A stretch of 45,023 bases of DNA from Clostridia bacterium (GTDB lineage Bacteria; Bacillota; Clostridia; Oscillospirales; Acutalibacteraceae): the NCBI GenBank assembly GCA_017452785.1, contig JAFTLT010000002.1:1-45023 (forward strand), written 5' to 3'. The position numbers and the translations under genes were made by a program. Positions 1 to 7,517 of the stretch are shown here, piece by piece (position 1 is the first letter of the stretch; each line of letters begins with the position of its first letter). The notes under the pieces are model-generated. The model saw only the letters and a list, made by a program, of their open reading frames with translations. It did no database searches and was not told where the DNA came from.

Positions 1-5
1 GAATG

Positions 6-15
6 TCCTCCTTTT
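6..15 (-). promoter_or_regulatory. ribosome binding site of a gene beginning left of the window
   Basis: Read on the minus strand, the first bases give AAAAGGAGGA followed by five bases to the window edge. This is a strong Shine-Dalgarno sequence pointing out of the window, so a leftward gene probably starts within a few bases of the edge. A TACAAT -10-like hexamer lies at about 50-56 on the same strand, but I see no convincing -35. Confidence 0.5.
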
Positions 16-103
16 GATTTATTTGATGCAGTTGGTAGCCGCATCTTTATTGTATCAAAAGGAGTTTTATTTTTATATGCAACGCTAAAGCTTTTTTTGA
101 ACT

Positions 104-125
104 CCCCGGCACAGCCGGGGGTTTT
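104..125 (+). terminator. GC-rich hairpin followed by T run
   Basis: CCCCGGC (104-110) pairs with GCCGGGG (114-120) around a 3-nt loop and is followed by TTTT at 122-125, so it is polar for plus-strand transcription. No plus-strand gene precedes it inside the window. It may insulate against antisense transcription between the ubiquitin gene and the leftward gene at the edge. Confidence 0.5.
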
Positions 126-140
126 CGTTAACAAAAAGAA

Positions 141-172
141 AATCTCTCATGTGACACAGCACACGAGAGATT
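141..172 (-). terminator. terminator of the ubiquitin gene
   Basis: AATCTCTC (141-148) pairs with GAGAGATT (165-172). On the minus strand the stem is followed by a T-rich tract (TTCTTTTTG), and a TTTTTT run on the other side makes it potentially bidirectional. It lies 21 bp beyond the ubiquitin stop codon and makes that gene monocistronic. Confidence 0.75.
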
Positions 173-192
173 TTTTCACCTCAATACTATTT

Positions 193-618
193 TCAGCAAG
201 CACAGCACTTAACTTCGCTCTGTGTGGCAAGCGAGGCAATTAAGCAAACGAGCTTTATAAGCCATGAAAACACATTGTCAACGTGACAAATGCAATCACA
301 GGTTTCTTCTGCATCTGCCTTTTGAAGAACTAAATGAAGTATGCTTTCCTTCTGAATATTATAATCAGAAAGTGTTTTTCCTTCTTCGAGCTGCTTGCCG
401 GCAAAAATCAGGCGTTGATTATCAGGAGCAATACCCTCTTTTTCCTGAATTTTTGCTTTTATGGCATCAATAGAATCATTAGGTTCAACTTCAAGAGTAA
501 TAGTCTTACCCTCAAGATTCTTTACAAATATCTGCATAGCAGAAGCAGACATTGCAAACATTCCTATGGCAATAACAAGAACAAGCAACAGACTGATTAT
601 TTTTTTGAACTTTTTCAT
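193..618 (-). CDS. secreted ubiquitin with cysteine-rich C-terminal tail
   Basis: The 141-aa product has three parts. Residues 1-27 form a classical signal peptide (KKFKK, hydrophobic core, cleavage after Ala-Ser-Ala). Residues 28-98 are a ubiquitin fold, identical to human ubiquitin at 58 of 71 aligned positions. Residues 99-141 are a tail beginning QKADAEET, with CDCICH at 107-112, a hydrophobic stretch at about 116-131 and CCAC at the very end. Cleavage would leave ubiquitin Met1 as the mature N-terminus. K6, K11, K27, K29, K33, K48 and K63 and the L8/I44/H68/V70 patch are all kept. The C-terminal LRLRGG needed for E1 activation is absent. The start was placed at Met14 of the longer frame because AAAGGAGGAGATATT precedes that ATG. 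It has its own promoter and terminator, and codon use matches the neighbours. Bacterial secreted ubiquitin is known from Bacteroides fragilis (BfUbb). The role here is unknown; mimicry of or interference with host ubiquitin is an inference. Confidence 0.93.
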   Translation of the reverse strand: MKKFKKIISLLLVLVIAIGMFAMSASAMQIFVKNLEGKTITLEVEPNDSIDAIKAKIQEKEGIAPDNQRLIFAGKQLEEGKTLSDYNIQKESILHLVLQKADAEETCDCICHVDNVFSWLIKLVCLIASLATQSEVKCCAC

Positions 619-647
619 AATATCTCCTCCTTTGATTTGGTAATTAA

Positions 648-677
648 ATTTTATCATATGCGATAAGAAAATGTCAA
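648..677 (-). promoter_or_regulatory. SigA-type promoter of the ubiquitin gene
   Basis: The -35 TTGACA (672-677) is a perfect consensus, with an 18-bp spacer and -10 TAAAAT (648-653). It lies about 30 bp upstream of the start codon, just before the ribosome binding site. Confidence 0.75.
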
Positions 678-753
678 TGACTTCTTATCTTATTAAAATT
701 CCTCTCACTGCAATTTTCTGCCGTGAAAAAAGAATCAAAACCGCATTGCTACT

Positions 754-2349
754 TTATCTTTCGTCTTCCAACACAGCATGAGCACACTTAATTCCGTCAA
801 CACCTGCTGAAACAATTCCGCCTGCATAGCCTGCACCCTCACCGCAGGGATAAAGGCCTCTGACATTGGTCTGATAAACCTCGTCTCTTATTATTCTCAC
901 AGGTGATGAGCTTCTTGTTTCAGGTGCTGTTAAAACTGCATCGGGCAGTGCGAAGCCTTTAAGCTTTTTATCCATCTGCACTATTGCATCAGCCATTGTG
1001 TCCGTTACTTTTTTAGGCAGCACTGCTCTTATATCAGAGGGCGTGACACCTGTGGGGCAGCTCGGTCTGACAAATGAAATCTTGGTTGACTTCTCACCCC
1101 TGAGAAAATCTCCCACAAGCTGACAGGGTGCTGAGTAGTCACCGCCACCGAGAATAAATGCTTTTTTCTCCATTTCTCTTTGCAAATCAAAACCTGAAAG
1201 CACATGGTCTGTCGGAAAATCTTCGGGATAAACATTGACAAGCAAAGCCGAGTTGGAGTTTTCTCCGTCTCTTGCCCATTCACTCATGCCGTTGACAACA
1301 ACTCCGCCTTTTTCGCTCGTTGCCGCCACAACAGTGCCACCGGGGCACATACAGAAGGTATAAGCTCCTCTTTCGTGTTCACCGTGACATGCAAGCTTAT
1401 AGTCAGCAGCACCAAGTGCCTTGTGGCCTGCAAAGTCACCGTACTGTGCCCTGTCAATGAGCTCTCTCGGATGCTCAATTCTTGCACCCACTGAAAAAGG
1501 CTTCTGCATCATTTTGACACCCTTGGTGTAAACCATTCTCACTGTATCTCTTGCAGAATGTCCTATAGCTAAAATAACCGTGTCAGTTTCCATATCGTAG
1601 TGCTTGCCTTTTTCTTCATAAGAGATACCCTGAACAAAGCCGTTATATACTATAAGGTCTGTGAGTTTTGCCTCAAACTTGACTGTGCCGCCAAGGGATA
1701 TTATTTCCTCACGCATACTTTTGACAACAGCAGCCAGCTTATCAGTGCCGATATGAGGCTTGCCCGAATAGAGGATTTCCTCCGGTGCACCGTGGGAAGC
1801 AAACTCAAGAAAAACCTTTCTGCAAAGAGGGCTCTTTATGCCTGTTGTGAGCTTGCCATCTGAGAATGTGCCTGCACCGCCCTCACCAAACTGCACATTT
1901 GAGGTTTCGTCAAGAATTTTATTAACAAAGAAGTTATTTACATCCTTGGTTCTCTCGTCAACATCTCTGCCACGCTCTAAAACCAAAGGCTTAAGACCTG
2001 CCCTTGCAAGAGTGAGTGCTGCAAATATACCTGCAGGGCCAAAGCCTACAACTACGGGAGTATATTTTGATGTTCGCTTATTTTCGGGCATTTCATAGCT
2101 GAAAGGCTTAACATAGATAACTTTATTTGAGTTGCAGCGTTTGATTATCTTATCTTCATCGCCAAAAACCTCAACATCCACGCTGTAAACGAAAAACACA
2201 TCTTCTTTTTTTCTGCTGTCAACACTCTGACGGGCAATTGTTATTGATTTTATCTGCTCGTCATCTATGCGCAATATCTTTTTGCAAGCCTTAAACAGGT
2301 CTTCTTTAGTGCCGTCAAGGCTTTGCTTGACTTCATTTATTCTTATCAT
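754..2349 (-). CDS. NAD(P)/FAD-dependent oxidoreductase (COG2509 type)
   Basis: A 531-aa flavoprotein of the uncharacterised FAD-dependent dehydrogenase family (COG2509). An N-terminal region of about 95 residues precedes the dinucleotide-binding loop GFGPAG at about 102-107, followed by the FAD-ribose Glu in VLERG. The C-terminus carries the second FAD signature (YPCGEGAGYAGG). The central QFGEGGAGTFSDGKL stretch is characteristic of the family. The substrate is unknown. It overlaps the upstream flavoprotein gene by 17 bp, so the two are co-transcribed and probably translationally coupled. Family assignment is firm; biochemical role is open. Confidence 0.9.
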   Translation of the reverse strand: MIRINEVKQSLDGTKEDLFKACKKILRIDDEQIKSITIARQSVDSRKKEDVFFVYSVDVEVFGDEDKIIKRCNSNKVIYVKPFSYEMPENKRTSKYTPVVVGFGPAGIFAALTLARAGLKPLVLERGRDVDERTKDVNNFFVNKILDETSNVQFGEGGAGTFSDGKLTTGIKSPLCRKVFLEFASHGAPEEILYSGKPHIGTDKLAAVVKSMREEIISLGGTVKFEAKLTDLIVYNGFVQGISYEEKGKHYDMETDTVILAIGHSARDTVRMVYTKGVKMMQKPFSVGARIEHPRELIDRAQYGDFAGHKALGAADYKLACHGEHERGAYTFCMCPGGTVVAATSEKGGVVVNGMSEWARDGENSNSALLVNVYPEDFPTDHVLSGFDLQREMEKKAFILGGGDYSAPCQLVGDFLRGEKSTKISFVRPSCPTGVTPSDIRAVLPKKVTDTMADAIVQMDKKLKGFALPDAVLTAPETRSSSPVRIIRDEVYQTNVRGLYPCGEGAGYAGGIVSAGVDGIKCAHAVLEDER

Positions 2350-3547
2350 TATTTATCTGCCTTCCTACTGCAATACCGCTTGCAAATGCCCATAAAAGAT
2401 TATATCCGCCACAAGGGCCGTCAACATCTAAAAGCTCACCGCAAGCATATAAGTTTTTATATTTCAGTGACTGCAAAGTTACACTGTCAAACTCCCTGAG
2501 AGATGCACCGCCTGAAACAACCTGAGCATCATCAAAGGGTCTCAGACCGAAAACTGTGAAACTGAATTTTTTTGCAAGAGAAGCTATGCTCTTTATCTCT
2601 TTATCGCTGAGCTGACCAACAGCTTTTGTTATTGGTACTCCTGCGCTTTTTACCACAGCTTCACCTAACTTCTTTGGCATAAAGCCTGTGAGAAGATTTT
2701 CACATTTCAAGTCTTTATTGTGAAGAGTAATCTTTTTTATGCTGTCACACAGCTCATTAAAGCTCATATCGGGAACAAAATCACAGCAAATTTCCGGCAG
2801 TGACTTGCCGTGCCTCATATGTCTTGCAATCAGCGATGAAAGCTGCATAACGGCAATTCCCGATAGTCCGTAATCGGTAAAAAGAAGCTCACCGTTTTCC
2901 GTTGCCGTTTTTTCACCGTCAATATAGAGGCTCAGCTCCGTCTTATGTCTTATGCCCTTGAGCTGTCGGGTATAAGTGTTATCTTTTACTGTCAGCTTAG
3001 TCAGTGCAGGCATCAGTTTTGTTACAGTGTGACCAAGGTCTTTTAAAAGCTCATATCCGCCAAAGTTTTTTGCTCCTGCCTTTCCTCCGCAGCAAAGTGC
3101 AACCCTGTCATAAGCCTTGCCGTCACTCAAAAGGAATTTGCCTGACTTATATTTTATGCTTGTTATCTCAGCACTGCAAAGAGTTTCAACACCCAGTCGT
3201 TCACATTCAAATCTCAGCACATCGAGAACAGATGTAGCCTGATTGCTTAGAGGATAAACTCTGCCCTCCTCGTCCTGACGGCTGTAAAGTCCCAGTTCCT
3301 CAAAAAAGCGGCGGACAAAAGCCGCATCATATTTCTCAAGAACCCCGCGTACAAAAGAAGGCGCAGAATAATCGTCAGCCGTGGCATAGCAGTTAAGCAT
3401 ATTGCATCTGCCGTTGCCTGTGGCAAGGAGCTTTTTGCCGACTCTGTCTTTGGATTCATAAACAGTAACTTCGCAGTGTGCTCCCTTTGCCGCTTCAATT
3501 GCACAGCAAAGACCTGAAGCGCCGCCACCTATGACTGCAACTCTCAT
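2333..3547 (-). CDS. BaiN/HI0933-family flavoprotein
   Basis: A 404-aa NAD(P)/FAD-dependent oxidoreductase of the HI0933/YhiN/BaiN family (COG2081). Visible are the N-terminal Rossmann loop GGGASG (7-12), GNGRCN (44-49), and the C-terminal ACGELLDVDGPCGGYNLLWA flavin motif. BaiN of Clostridium scindens has been described as a flavoprotein reductase in bile-acid 7-dehydroxylation, but most family members have no known substrate and the other bai genes are absent here, so that function should not be transferred. It is the first gene of a two-gene operon with the COG2509 flavoprotein. GGGAGG lies 8 bp before the ATG. Confidence 0.9.
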   Translation of the reverse strand: MRVAVIGGGASGLCCAIEAAKGAHCEVTVYESKDRVGKKLLATGNGRCNMLNCYATADDYSAPSFVRGVLEKYDAAFVRRFFEELGLYSRQDEEGRVYPLSNQATSVLDVLRFECERLGVETLCSAEITSIKYKSGKFLLSDGKAYDRVALCCGGKAGAKNFGGYELLKDLGHTVTKLMPALTKLTVKDNTYTRQLKGIRHKTELSLYIDGEKTATENGELLFTDYGLSGIAVMQLSSLIARHMRHGKSLPEICCDFVPDMSFNELCDSIKKITLHNKDLKCENLLTGFMPKKLGEAVVKSAGVPITKAVGQLSDKEIKSIASLAKKFSFTVFGLRPFDDAQVVSGGASLREFDSVTLQSLKYKNLYACGELLDVDGPCGGYNLLWAFASGIAVGRQINNDKNK

Positions 3548-3579
3548 CTTTTCGCCTCCCTTATTTTCGCATGCATTTT

Positions 3580-3608
3580 ATTTTATCATAATATATAAAA
3601 TATCTCAA
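3580..3608 (-). promoter_or_regulatory. promoter of the two-flavoprotein operon
   Basis: TTGAGA (3603-3608), a 17-bp spacer and TAAAAT (3580-3585), about 33 bp upstream of the start codon. Confidence 0.65.
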
Positions 3609-3625
3609 CCGTTGAGCATAAAAAA

Positions 3626-3654
3626 ATTGCCCTCAGTTTTGGCTGAGAGCAATA
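3626..3654 (-). terminator. terminator after the secreted protein gene
   Basis: ATTGCCCTCAG pairs with CTGAGAGCAAT (one mismatch) around a TTTTGG loop. On the minus strand it is followed by TTTTTT and sits directly after the stop codon of the 548-aa secreted protein. Confidence 0.75.
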
Positions 3655-3662
3655 ATTTTCAC

Positions 3663-5309
3663 TTAGATTCTTTCAAAGGGGTCTTTTTCACCAAGAATAA
3701 TTCTTACAAAATTGTCGATAGCATCAACAATCTTTTTGAAAAGGTTAGCAATTGAAACCTTGATTGAATTCATAAAGTCATTTTCAATCTGACCCATGTT
3801 TGTGTTGGTTACATCGTTGAGCATATCCTTAAGGAAGCTCTTCATTGTCAGCTCACCCATAACAAAATTATCATAGAAGCTCTTGATAGTTGTCATTTCG
3901 TCTGCAGTGAGAGTGTCACCTGCTGCTTTATTAAAGTTTATCCAAATGTTTTCAAGCACGATTTCATTCTCAGTGCGTCTGAAAATTTCACTGTTGCTGA
4001 TAACACCGTCTTTATTGATGTCGATTTCTTCGTCAGGTGCTTTATACATGCGGTTAATATCAAGATAGCAAAGCACCATAAGGAAAAGCTCATCGTGGTC
4101 AACTGCACTTGCAAACTTTGTTGCAGGCAGAGTGCCAAATGCAAGATTATCATATAATGCACTGCCGTTTATTTTATTCATAACACTGTCAACTGAGTCT
4201 GAAATGAAGTTGAATGCACCTGTTACTGTTGAAAGCTCTTCTTCAGTATACTGGTCACCGACCTGAGCATATCTGACTGAGAAAAGTGCTCTGAAGGCAT
4301 CTTTATATGTGTTTGAATATTCCTTTGCAAATGCCCATACTACATTGAGAATGTATGTAAGAGGTGAAGAGAAGAACTCTGAGAACATATCTGTGAGAAG
4401 TCTTCTGCCCACATAGTAGCCCTCAGTCTTTTCACCGGTGAGAAGTGTGTCTGTGTTAACACCAAAAGCAGCCATAAGAGGTATAAAGTTCATGCCTGAC
4501 TGTCTGCACCAGTTGCTGTCAATAATGCTGCCGAGACCTGAAAGCTCAACAATCTTGCCAAAGAAGGTGTAAGCATCCATGCTTACATTATCGTCGATAG
4601 GTCTGTAGCCATCGGGAAGAAGGATGAAGTGAGGGTTAATAAGTGTGCCGATAAAGTTTGTGATAGCAACGATGTTCTCATTTGTATAGAATCTGCCGCC
4701 ACCCCAATAATTGCTGATAACTCTCTTGAGATAGAGGTTTGTGTTGGCTCTTACCAGAGAAATTTCACCCTTACCAAGCAGGAAGAAGTAGTTATAATGG
4801 TTTACCTTCTGACCGACTGTAACCTTAACCTCTGAGATTTTTTCAAACAGAGCAACATCGGCTGCCTTGCCTTCATATTCAACTCTGTTGCCAAGCAGAA
4901 CCTCAGCGCACTCGTCATACATCTCTTTAAACTTGCAGGGAAGATTGCCGTGGTCATCAGTGAAAACAAGAGGCACCTTGAAGTTTGACCATGCAAAGGG
5001 TTCTCTGACTTCACCGTAAAGCTCTTCCATGCTCACGCCGAACATAAGGTCACTCTTATTTTCTTCAATGAAGCTGTCAAAATCAGTGATATTACCTGTT
5101 TTAGCAACTTCATCAACACTTGAATAACCTATCTTATTAATGCTGTCAGCAAACTCTGTGTTGATTTCATTGATGATGGGGTCTATTACCTTTGCAACAC
5201 ATTCGGGACGTGTGTCATAATAATCATCATCTTCTTCAGCAAAGCTCATAACACCAAAGCATGAAAATGCAAGTGAAAGAGCAAGTAACAAACTTAAAAG
5301 CTTTTTCAT
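3663..5309 (-). CDS. secreted protein of unknown function with an EF-hand-like loop
   Basis: A 548-aa product that I do not recognise. It starts with a signal peptide (KK, leucine-rich core, cleavage near SFA|EEDDDYYD). The mature part is acidic and mostly helical-looking, with no membrane segment. At residues 430-441 there is a 12-residue loop with Asp, Asn, Asp-Gly, Ile and Glu at EF-hand positions 1, 3, 5-6, 8 and 12, resembling half of a dockerin or a single EF-hand; calcium binding is an inference. The last 35 or so residues (IANLFKKIVDAIDNFVRIIL) could form an amphipathic helix. It is monocistronic with its own promoter and terminator, and AAAGGAG lies 11 bp before the ATG. Alternatives include a surface adhesin or lipid-binding protein; nothing decides between them. 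Confidence 0.75.
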   Translation of the reverse strand: MKKLLSLLLALSLAFSCFGVMSFAEEDDDYYDTRPECVAKVIDPIINEINTEFADSINKIGYSSVDEVAKTGNITDFDSFIEENKSDLMFGVSMEELYGEVREPFAWSNFKVPLVFTDDHGNLPCKFKEMYDECAEVLLGNRVEYEGKAADVALFEKISEVKVTVGQKVNHYNYFFLLGKGEISLVRANTNLYLKRVISNYWGGGRFYTNENIVAITNFIGTLINPHFILLPDGYRPIDDNVSMDAYTFFGKIVELSGLGSIIDSNWCRQSGMNFIPLMAAFGVNTDTLLTGEKTEGYYVGRRLLTDMFSEFFSSPLTYILNVVWAFAKEYSNTYKDAFRALFSVRYAQVGDQYTEEELSTVTGAFNFISDSVDSVMNKINGSALYDNLAFGTLPATKFASAVDHDELFLMVLCYLDINRMYKAPDEEIDINKDGVISNSEIFRRTENEIVLENIWINFNKAAGDTLTADEMTTIKSFYDNFVMGELTMKSFLKDMLNDVTNTNMGQIENDFMNSIKVSIANLFKKIVDAIDNFVRIILGEKDPFERI

Positions 5310-5360
5310 TTTGATAAGTACTCCTTTTACAAAGTATAGTTTGCCAATTTTTACTTATAT

Positions 5361-5389
5361 AGTTTACCACTAAAAGATAATTAAGTCAA
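5361..5389 (-). promoter_or_regulatory. promoter of the 548-aa secreted protein gene
   Basis: TTGACT (5384-5389), a 17-bp spacer and TAAACT (5361-5366), upstream of the ribosome binding site. Confidence 0.6.
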
Positions 5390-5491
5390 TAAAAAACGAA
5401 GCAAGTTTACAACTTTTTTTGATGTGTTTCGCTTTGTTTTCACATTTTCGGTCTGCTAAGGGGCAACCTTAAAAGAGCAATAAAAAAATAA

Positions 5492-5520
5492 TTGACGAAA
5501 CAAGTCAGATATGATAAAAT
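5492..5520 (+). promoter_or_regulatory. promoter of the APC permease gene
   Basis: TTGACG (5492-5497), a 17-bp spacer and TAAAAT (5515-5520). The longest open frame would start inside this -35 box, which argues for the downstream ATG at 5549. Confidence 0.75.
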
Positions 5521-5548
5521 AATTCCATTAAAATACAGGAGGAAATAT

Positions 5549-6949
5549 ATGTCAAATCAACTCAGCAAAAAATATGGTCTGACTACGGCAATCTGCACTG
5601 TTGTCGGCACTGTAATCGGCTCAGGTGTTTTCTTTAAAGCAGAAAAAATTCTAACAGAAACAGGCGGTAATCTCCCTATAGGCATCCTTGCATGGATTCT
5701 CGGCGGTCTTATTATGGTTTCCTGCGCTTATGCCTTCGCAATTCTTGCCACAAGGCATGAAAAGGTCAGCGGAATTGTTGACTTCGCAGAAGCTCTTTTA
5801 GGTGAAAAATATGCATACTTCATGGGTTGGTTTCTTGCTATTTTTTACTATCCCACACTCACATCAGTGCTCGCATGGGTCAGCTCTCGCTATATATGCG
5901 TTCTCATCGGTTGGGATATTACGGGACCTCAGTGTATGACAATTTCAGGTGTGCTTCTTATAAGCGTTTTTGTGCTTAACACTCTTGCACCGAGACTTGC
6001 AGGTAAATTTCAGGTTTCAGCAACCTTCATCAAGCTCATTCCCCTTTTCCTTATGGCAATTGTGGGCACAATCAAAGGTCTTTCAAACGGCATGCTGATT
6101 GAAAACTTCACAACAGTGGTCAACCCTGATGTGCCTGTTTCAAGTGGTCTTTTCAAGGCTGTTGTTGCCACTGCATTTGCCTATGAGGGCTGGATTACGG
6201 CAACATCAATCAACGCTGAGCTTAAGGATGCAAAAAAGAATCTTCCCAAGGCTCTTGTTATGGGTACCCTCATTATTGTTGCAGTTTATATCACATATTA
6301 TATCGGTCTTGCAGGCGGCATTGAAAATGCTGTTATTATGCAGGGCGGTGAGCAGGGTGCAAAAATTGCATTCTCATCTGTTTTCTCAAATTTTGCAGGA
6401 ACACTGCTGTTTGTCTTTGTTGTTGTTTCATGCCTCGGCACTCTCAATGGCCTGACACTCGGCTGCTCAAGAGGCTTCCATGCTGTTGCAGCACGTAACG
6501 CAGGTCCCAAGCCTGAGGTTTTAAAGGAGGTTGACCCTGCAACAGGTATGCCCTCAAACTCAGCATTGCTCGGTCTTATGGTCAGCTCACTGTGGCTTCT
6601 CTTCTTCTACGGTTCACAGCTGGACACACCTTGGTTCGGTTTCTTCTCATTCGATTCGTCAGAGCTTCCCATTATCACAACTTATGCTATGTATATTCCA
6701 ATTTTTGTCAGCATGATGTTTAAAGAAAAGGGTCTTGGTGTTGTCAAGGGTAAGATTGCTCCTATTCTTGCTATTTTAGGTTCAATCTTTATGATTATTG
6801 CAGCCGCCTTTGCCCACGGAGTATATCCCTATCAGGCAGCTAAAGCAAACGGTGAATTTTCACTGCCTGTTTTATTCTATCTTATCACCTATGCCCTTAT
6901 AATGATTTCAGGTGCCTTCTTTATGAGAAAGAAGAAAAGCAAAAAATAA
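5549..6949 (+). CDS. APC-superfamily amino acid permease
   Basis: A 466-aa integral membrane protein with about twelve hydrophobic segments. It begins with the APC hallmark of helix 1 (VVGTVIGSGVFFKAEKIL, the unwound Gly-Ser-Gly region that binds the amino acid) and has the conserved FAYEGW in helix 6. It ends with a lysine-rich cytosolic tail (RKKKSKK). It resembles the L-type/SteT-YfnA group of amino acid exchangers; the substrate cannot be read from sequence. The start is ATG 5549, 7 bp after AGGAGG; an upstream in-frame extension of 19 codons is rejected because it runs through the promoter. It is transcribed alone and divergently from the secreted protein gene. Confidence 0.9.
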   Translation: MSNQLSKKYGLTTAICTVVGTVIGSGVFFKAEKILTETGGNLPIGILAWILGGLIMVSCAYAFAILATRHEKVSGIVDFAEALLGEKYAYFMGWFLAIFYYPTLTSVLAWVSSRYICVLIGWDITGPQCMTISGVLLISVFVLNTLAPRLAGKFQVSATFIKLIPLFLMAIVGTIKGLSNGMLIENFTTVVNPDVPVSSGLFKAVVATAFAYEGWITATSINAELKDAKKNLPKALVMGTLIIVAVYITYYIGLAGGIENAVIMQGGEQGAKIAFSSVFSNFAGTLLFVFVVVSCLGTLNGLTLGCSRGFHAVAARNAGPKPEVLKEVDPATGMPSNSALLGLMVSSLWLLFFYGSQLDTPWFGFFSFDSSELPIITTYAMYIPIFVSMMFKEKGLGVVKGKIAPILAILGSIFMIIAAAFAHGVYPYQAAKANGEFSLPVLFYLITYALIMISGAFFMRKKKSKK

Positions 6950-6966
6950 GCCTTATGATTAATAAA

Positions 6967-7007
6967 AACCGGTGCCGTAATTTACACTGCGGTACCGGTT
7001 AATTTTT
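6967..7007. terminator. bidirectional terminator between permease and mazF
   Basis: AACCGGTGCCG (6967-6977) pairs with CGGTACCGGTT (6990-7000) with one mismatch. There is an A-rich tract to the left and TTTTT to the right, so it can serve both convergent genes. Confidence 0.8.
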
Positions 7008-7013
7008 GCGATG

Positions 7014-7376
7014 TTATGTACCACCGCCGTCAGGTGAAAGTCCGAAGCTCACAGAAAGAGCTTTATCTATTTTATACATCTCAGTCTTATCCAGTATGCC
7101 CATTTTTTCACGAAGACGCTTTTTATCAAGTGTTCTTACCTGCTCAAGCAGCACAACGGAATCCTTTGCAAGGCCGCAGTCATGGGCATTGACCTTAATG
7201 TGTGTTGGCAGGTTTGTCTTAAAGCGCTGACTTGTAATTGCGGCAGCTATAACCGTGGGGCTGAATTTATTGCCCACATCATTCTGCACTATAAGCACAG
7301 GTCTTATGCCTCCTTGCTCAGAGCCCACAACAGGGCTAAGGTCAGCGTAATATATTTCACCGCGTTTAACTGACAT
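7014..7376 (-). CDS. mazF: MazF/PemK-family endoribonuclease toxin
   Basis: A 120-aa protein with the PemK/MazF fold: N-terminal VKRGEIYYADLSPVVGSEQGG and the RPVLIVQND strand. Arg25 and Thr48, the residues implicated in catalysis in the B. subtilis enzyme (EndoA/NdoA), are both present. It would cleave mRNA at short single-stranded sites. B. subtilis mazF follows its antitoxin gene mazE (ndoAI) and alr; here the upstream neighbour is a lipoprotein gene separated by a terminator and 141 bp, with no room for an antitoxin. GGAGG lies 7 bp before the ATG. Function as an RNase is well supported; how it is neutralised is unclear. Confidence 0.92.
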   Translation of the reverse strand: MSVKRGEIYYADLSPVVGSEQGGIRPVLIVQNDVGNKFSPTVIAAAITSQRFKTNLPTHIKVNAHDCGLAKDSVVLLEQVRTLDKKRLREKMGILDKTEMYKIDKALSVSFGLSPDGGGT

Positions 7377-7481
7377 ATTACTTCCTCCACAAATTTATCT
7401 TGCAAAATTAGTTTAACCTCCATTGAGTGTTTTTAAACAAGTGGAGTAATATTATTTTATGTATTAGTCTTATAAAAAGTT

Positions 7482-7512
7482 ACGCACATTGATTTTTACT
7501 TTCAATGTGCGT
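7482..7512 (-). terminator. terminator of the nnr-lipoprotein operon
   Basis: ACGCACATTGA and TCAATGTGCGT form a perfect 11-bp stem directly after the lipoprotein stop. On the minus strand it is followed by AACTTTTTATA. It separates the operon from mazF. Confidence 0.8.
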
Positions 7513-7517
7513 CTTTA

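Noticed and set aside
193-618. Eukaryotic contamination as explanation of the ubiquitin gene
   Set aside because: It has a bacterial signal peptide in frame, a Shine-Dalgarno sequence, a consensus promoter, a terminator, and host-like codon use, and it continues without break into typical clostridial genes.
2333-3547. Bile-acid 7-dehydroxylation function from similarity to BaiN
   Set aside because: The family is broad and no other bai gene is present in the window.
3664-5309. Dockerin or cellulosome component
   Set aside because: Only one calcium loop is visible and it is not at the C-terminus; no cohesin or glycosidase sequence accompanies it.
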